A DNA stretch of 64,000 nt, taken from NCBI GenBank assembly GCA_000403255.2, contig KE159597.1:62001-126000 (forward strand), given 5' to 3'. The notes under the pieces were generated by a model that was not told where the DNA came from, did no database searches, and saw only the letters and a list, made by a program, of their open reading frames with translations. Positions 61,200 through 64,000 of the stretch are shown here, piece by piece. The position numbers and the translations under genes were made by a program. Source of the DNA: Lachnospiraceae bacterium 3-1. GTDB lineage: Bacteria > Bacillota > Clostridia > Lachnospirales > Lachnospiraceae. Numbering within the stretch: position 1 is the first letter of the stretch; each line of letters opens with the position of its first letter.

Positions 61200-61610
61200 A
61201 CGGCGGCGGGACGCTTTCACTCTTACCCCCTTTTCCGTTCCGCTGCTGACGCAGGCAGCACAGCCATTTTGAACCTTGAAAAAGAAAGCGGCGTAAGATA
61301 ACGGCGGCGCAGCATAGGGCAAATCGGATACGTTCCTTTTGCGTCGAGCCATACGGCGGGTGCGCCATGACGCTATCCCGGTGGGAGTATTCCCGCCCGG
61401 ACAGCCGAGCGACCAACACCGCGCCGGAAAGCAAGTGTAGCGGCTTGCGGGCGACGACACGCAGAATATACAATGATACTTCCTTACAGCCACAGTCCGA
61501 GCGTTAAGAGCGTCGCAGGCAATGGGTAGGGCTGCATGAGAACCATGCGGGGGTGAAATTCCCATGAGGTTATGCTAATAACCGTCCGATTAAAGCCTTT
61601 GTTTTCTTGA
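61200..61610 (+). ncRNA. Candidate structured RNA region before tnpW and the integrase
   Basis: About 400 nt without a plausible gene. The 3' part holds three hairpins in a row: GCATG-AGAAC-CATGC, GGGGGTGAAATTCCC and GGTTAT-GCTA-ATAACC (within 61,525-61,585). Upstream there are CCCGGTGGGAGTATTCCCGC and several GC-rich complementary stretches. The dense stems suggest an RNA, but I cannot name a family. Confidence 0.45.
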
Positions 61611-61673
61611 ATAGTGGACTTGCTGCTATTCATAGACTGTATTATATGTTTGCGAAAGAAAGGGGGATTTTCT

Positions 61674-61841
61674 TTGACGCAAAACCAAACGCCCGTTACC
61701 ACAACGGAGCATAAAATCGGAAAAGTTACTTACCTTGTATGTTCGTCCGCAAGTGAACGTGCGACGGACACACTGGATAAAAAGATAAAAAAGCTCATTC
61801 GCAAAGACATGGAGCTGAACCCCACAAACGCCCGGAAATAG
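61674..61841 (+). CDS. tnpW: TnpW family small protein (element C)
   Basis: 55 residues from TTG 61,674 with AAGGGGG upstream. KIGKVTYLVCSSASERATDT then LDKKIKKLIRKDM matches the family of 28,674-28,856. It lies just before the integrase gene. Confidence 0.75.
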   Translation: MTQNQTPVTTTEHKIGKVTYLVCSSASERATDTLDKKIKKLIRKDMELNPTNARK

Positions 61842-61896
61842 GGCGTTTCTTCACATTTTATACATGACACAGGCAGCGGTATGTGGTATAATATAG

Positions 61897-63618
<1,722 letters not shown>

Positions 63619-63631
63619 CATACATCAAAAA

Positions 63632-63684
63632 GAGGTAAGATAACGCCCTCTGCAAAAAAGGTTACGTTATCTTACCTCAACAAA
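63632..63684. repeat. Right end of element C with paired recombinase arms
   Basis: GAGGTAAGATAACG (63,632-63,645) and CGTTATCTTACCTC (63,665-63,678) are perfect 14-bp inverted arms around 19 nt, followed by CAAA (63,681-63,684), the base set shared with the left junction. Confidence 0.85.
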
Positions 63685-63855
63685 GAGGACCCCGCTGTAA
63701 CCGTCGTCAATCTTTTCCGCCACGACTTCAATCTCCGGGTGCCGGGCAATGTAATCATCGATCAGCCGCCGCTGGTTGGCAACGCTGTCGCTTTCCACCG
63801 TCTTATCATCGGTATAAGAAAGACGGATGTACTTAATGGCTTTATAAACCTGCAT
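63685..63855 (-). pseudogene. Serine recombinase 3 of the element-B trio, N-terminal 57 residues
   Basis: Reads MQVYKAIKYIRLSYTDDKTV (catalytic Ser in IRLS) ... EKIDDGYSGVLF and stops being homologous at the element-C end. Start ATG 63,855 with AAAGGAG upstream. It joins to the C-terminal part at 12,559-14,016. The sequence beyond (63,856-64,000) is the upstream region of the trio operon; nothing else is recognised. Confidence 0.9.
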
Positions 63856-64000
63856 AAAAAAACACTCCTTTCGTTGCGCAGAAAAATCCCCGCAATCCAA
63901 GAAGTGTGGCTGTGCCGTATTCAATTCCTTTTCCAGTTCTTATTGTACCACGCCCCTGCGGGAAAGTCAGCCCTTTTCCTAAAATAATCCGGCTCACCGT

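Overview
The window looks like a chromosome of a low-GC gut Clostridia (Lachnospiraceae-type) that has received mobile elements stacked inside one another. Evidence for the host is a T-box leader, strong AAGGAGG ribosome sites, frequent TTG/GTG starts, guaA and a long-form leuA. Evidence for transfer is the higher-GC Tn1549/Tn916-like conjugation genes, at least seven serine or tyrosine recombinase genes or fragments, two relaxases, an insertion sequence and a group II intron. No rRNA, tRNA or CRISPR array was seen.

Layout. Bases 1-2189 hold a small gene, a large serine recombinase and a gene remnant. Bases 2335-4896 hold a T-box leader and a leuA gene whose product ends in an AraC-type DNA-binding domain. 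Bases 5124-7228 hold a small XRE regulator and guaA. A tyrosine-integrase element (element A) begins at the 3' end of guaA with a regulator, an excisionase and an integrase. The integrase is cut at its HDLRH motif (about 9280) by element B, which starts with an operon of three serine recombinases. The third recombinase is itself cut by element C (about 14,015-63,682, 49.7 kb). Its C-terminal half lies at 12,559-14,016 and its N-terminal half at 63,685-63,855, and they rejoin in frame.

Element C is a Tn1549-like integrative conjugative element. It has a replication-type protein, PcfB, VirD4, Maff2, TrbL/VirB6, PrgI, VirB4, a cytosine methylase, a CHAP hydrolase, DUF4315, DUF4366, topoisomerase III, a giant ArdA-zincin-YodL anti-restriction protein, TTRAP, Cys-rich VLP, MOB_P relaxase and MobC. 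Cargo is a DUF3800 gene and two ABC-transporter modules with TetR and PadR regulators. A sigma-like factor, TnpW and its own serine recombinase complete it. Its virD4 gene is broken twice. Element D (17,035-31,640) is a mobilizable element with its own serine recombinase, TetR/ABC cargo, MOB_Q relaxase with a recognisable oriT, and RepOrg/DnaC replication genes. A group II intron (31,697-34,487) carries an RT-HNH protein. Removing both restores the family reading AAGKTAKSIL...APFDIKELRELM. An ISL3-family insertion (29,883-31,613, 8-bp target duplication) sits inside the right recombination arm of element D and may lock it in place.

Most interesting unexplained structure: (1) a 111-112-nt palindrome-bounded motif present three times, each next to a Cys-rich VLP gene or a replication-initiator gene, with compensatory changes in its closing stem; (2) a pair of inverted 99-nt elements with conserved ends and differently sequenced hairpins, one upstream of mobC/relaxase and one upstream of the anti-restriction gene; (3) a LeuA-AraC fusion under a leucine-type T-box; (4) a 400-nt structured intergenic region at 61.2-61.6 kb; (5) a shared PSIRAQL-type tail on three transfer-module proteins.
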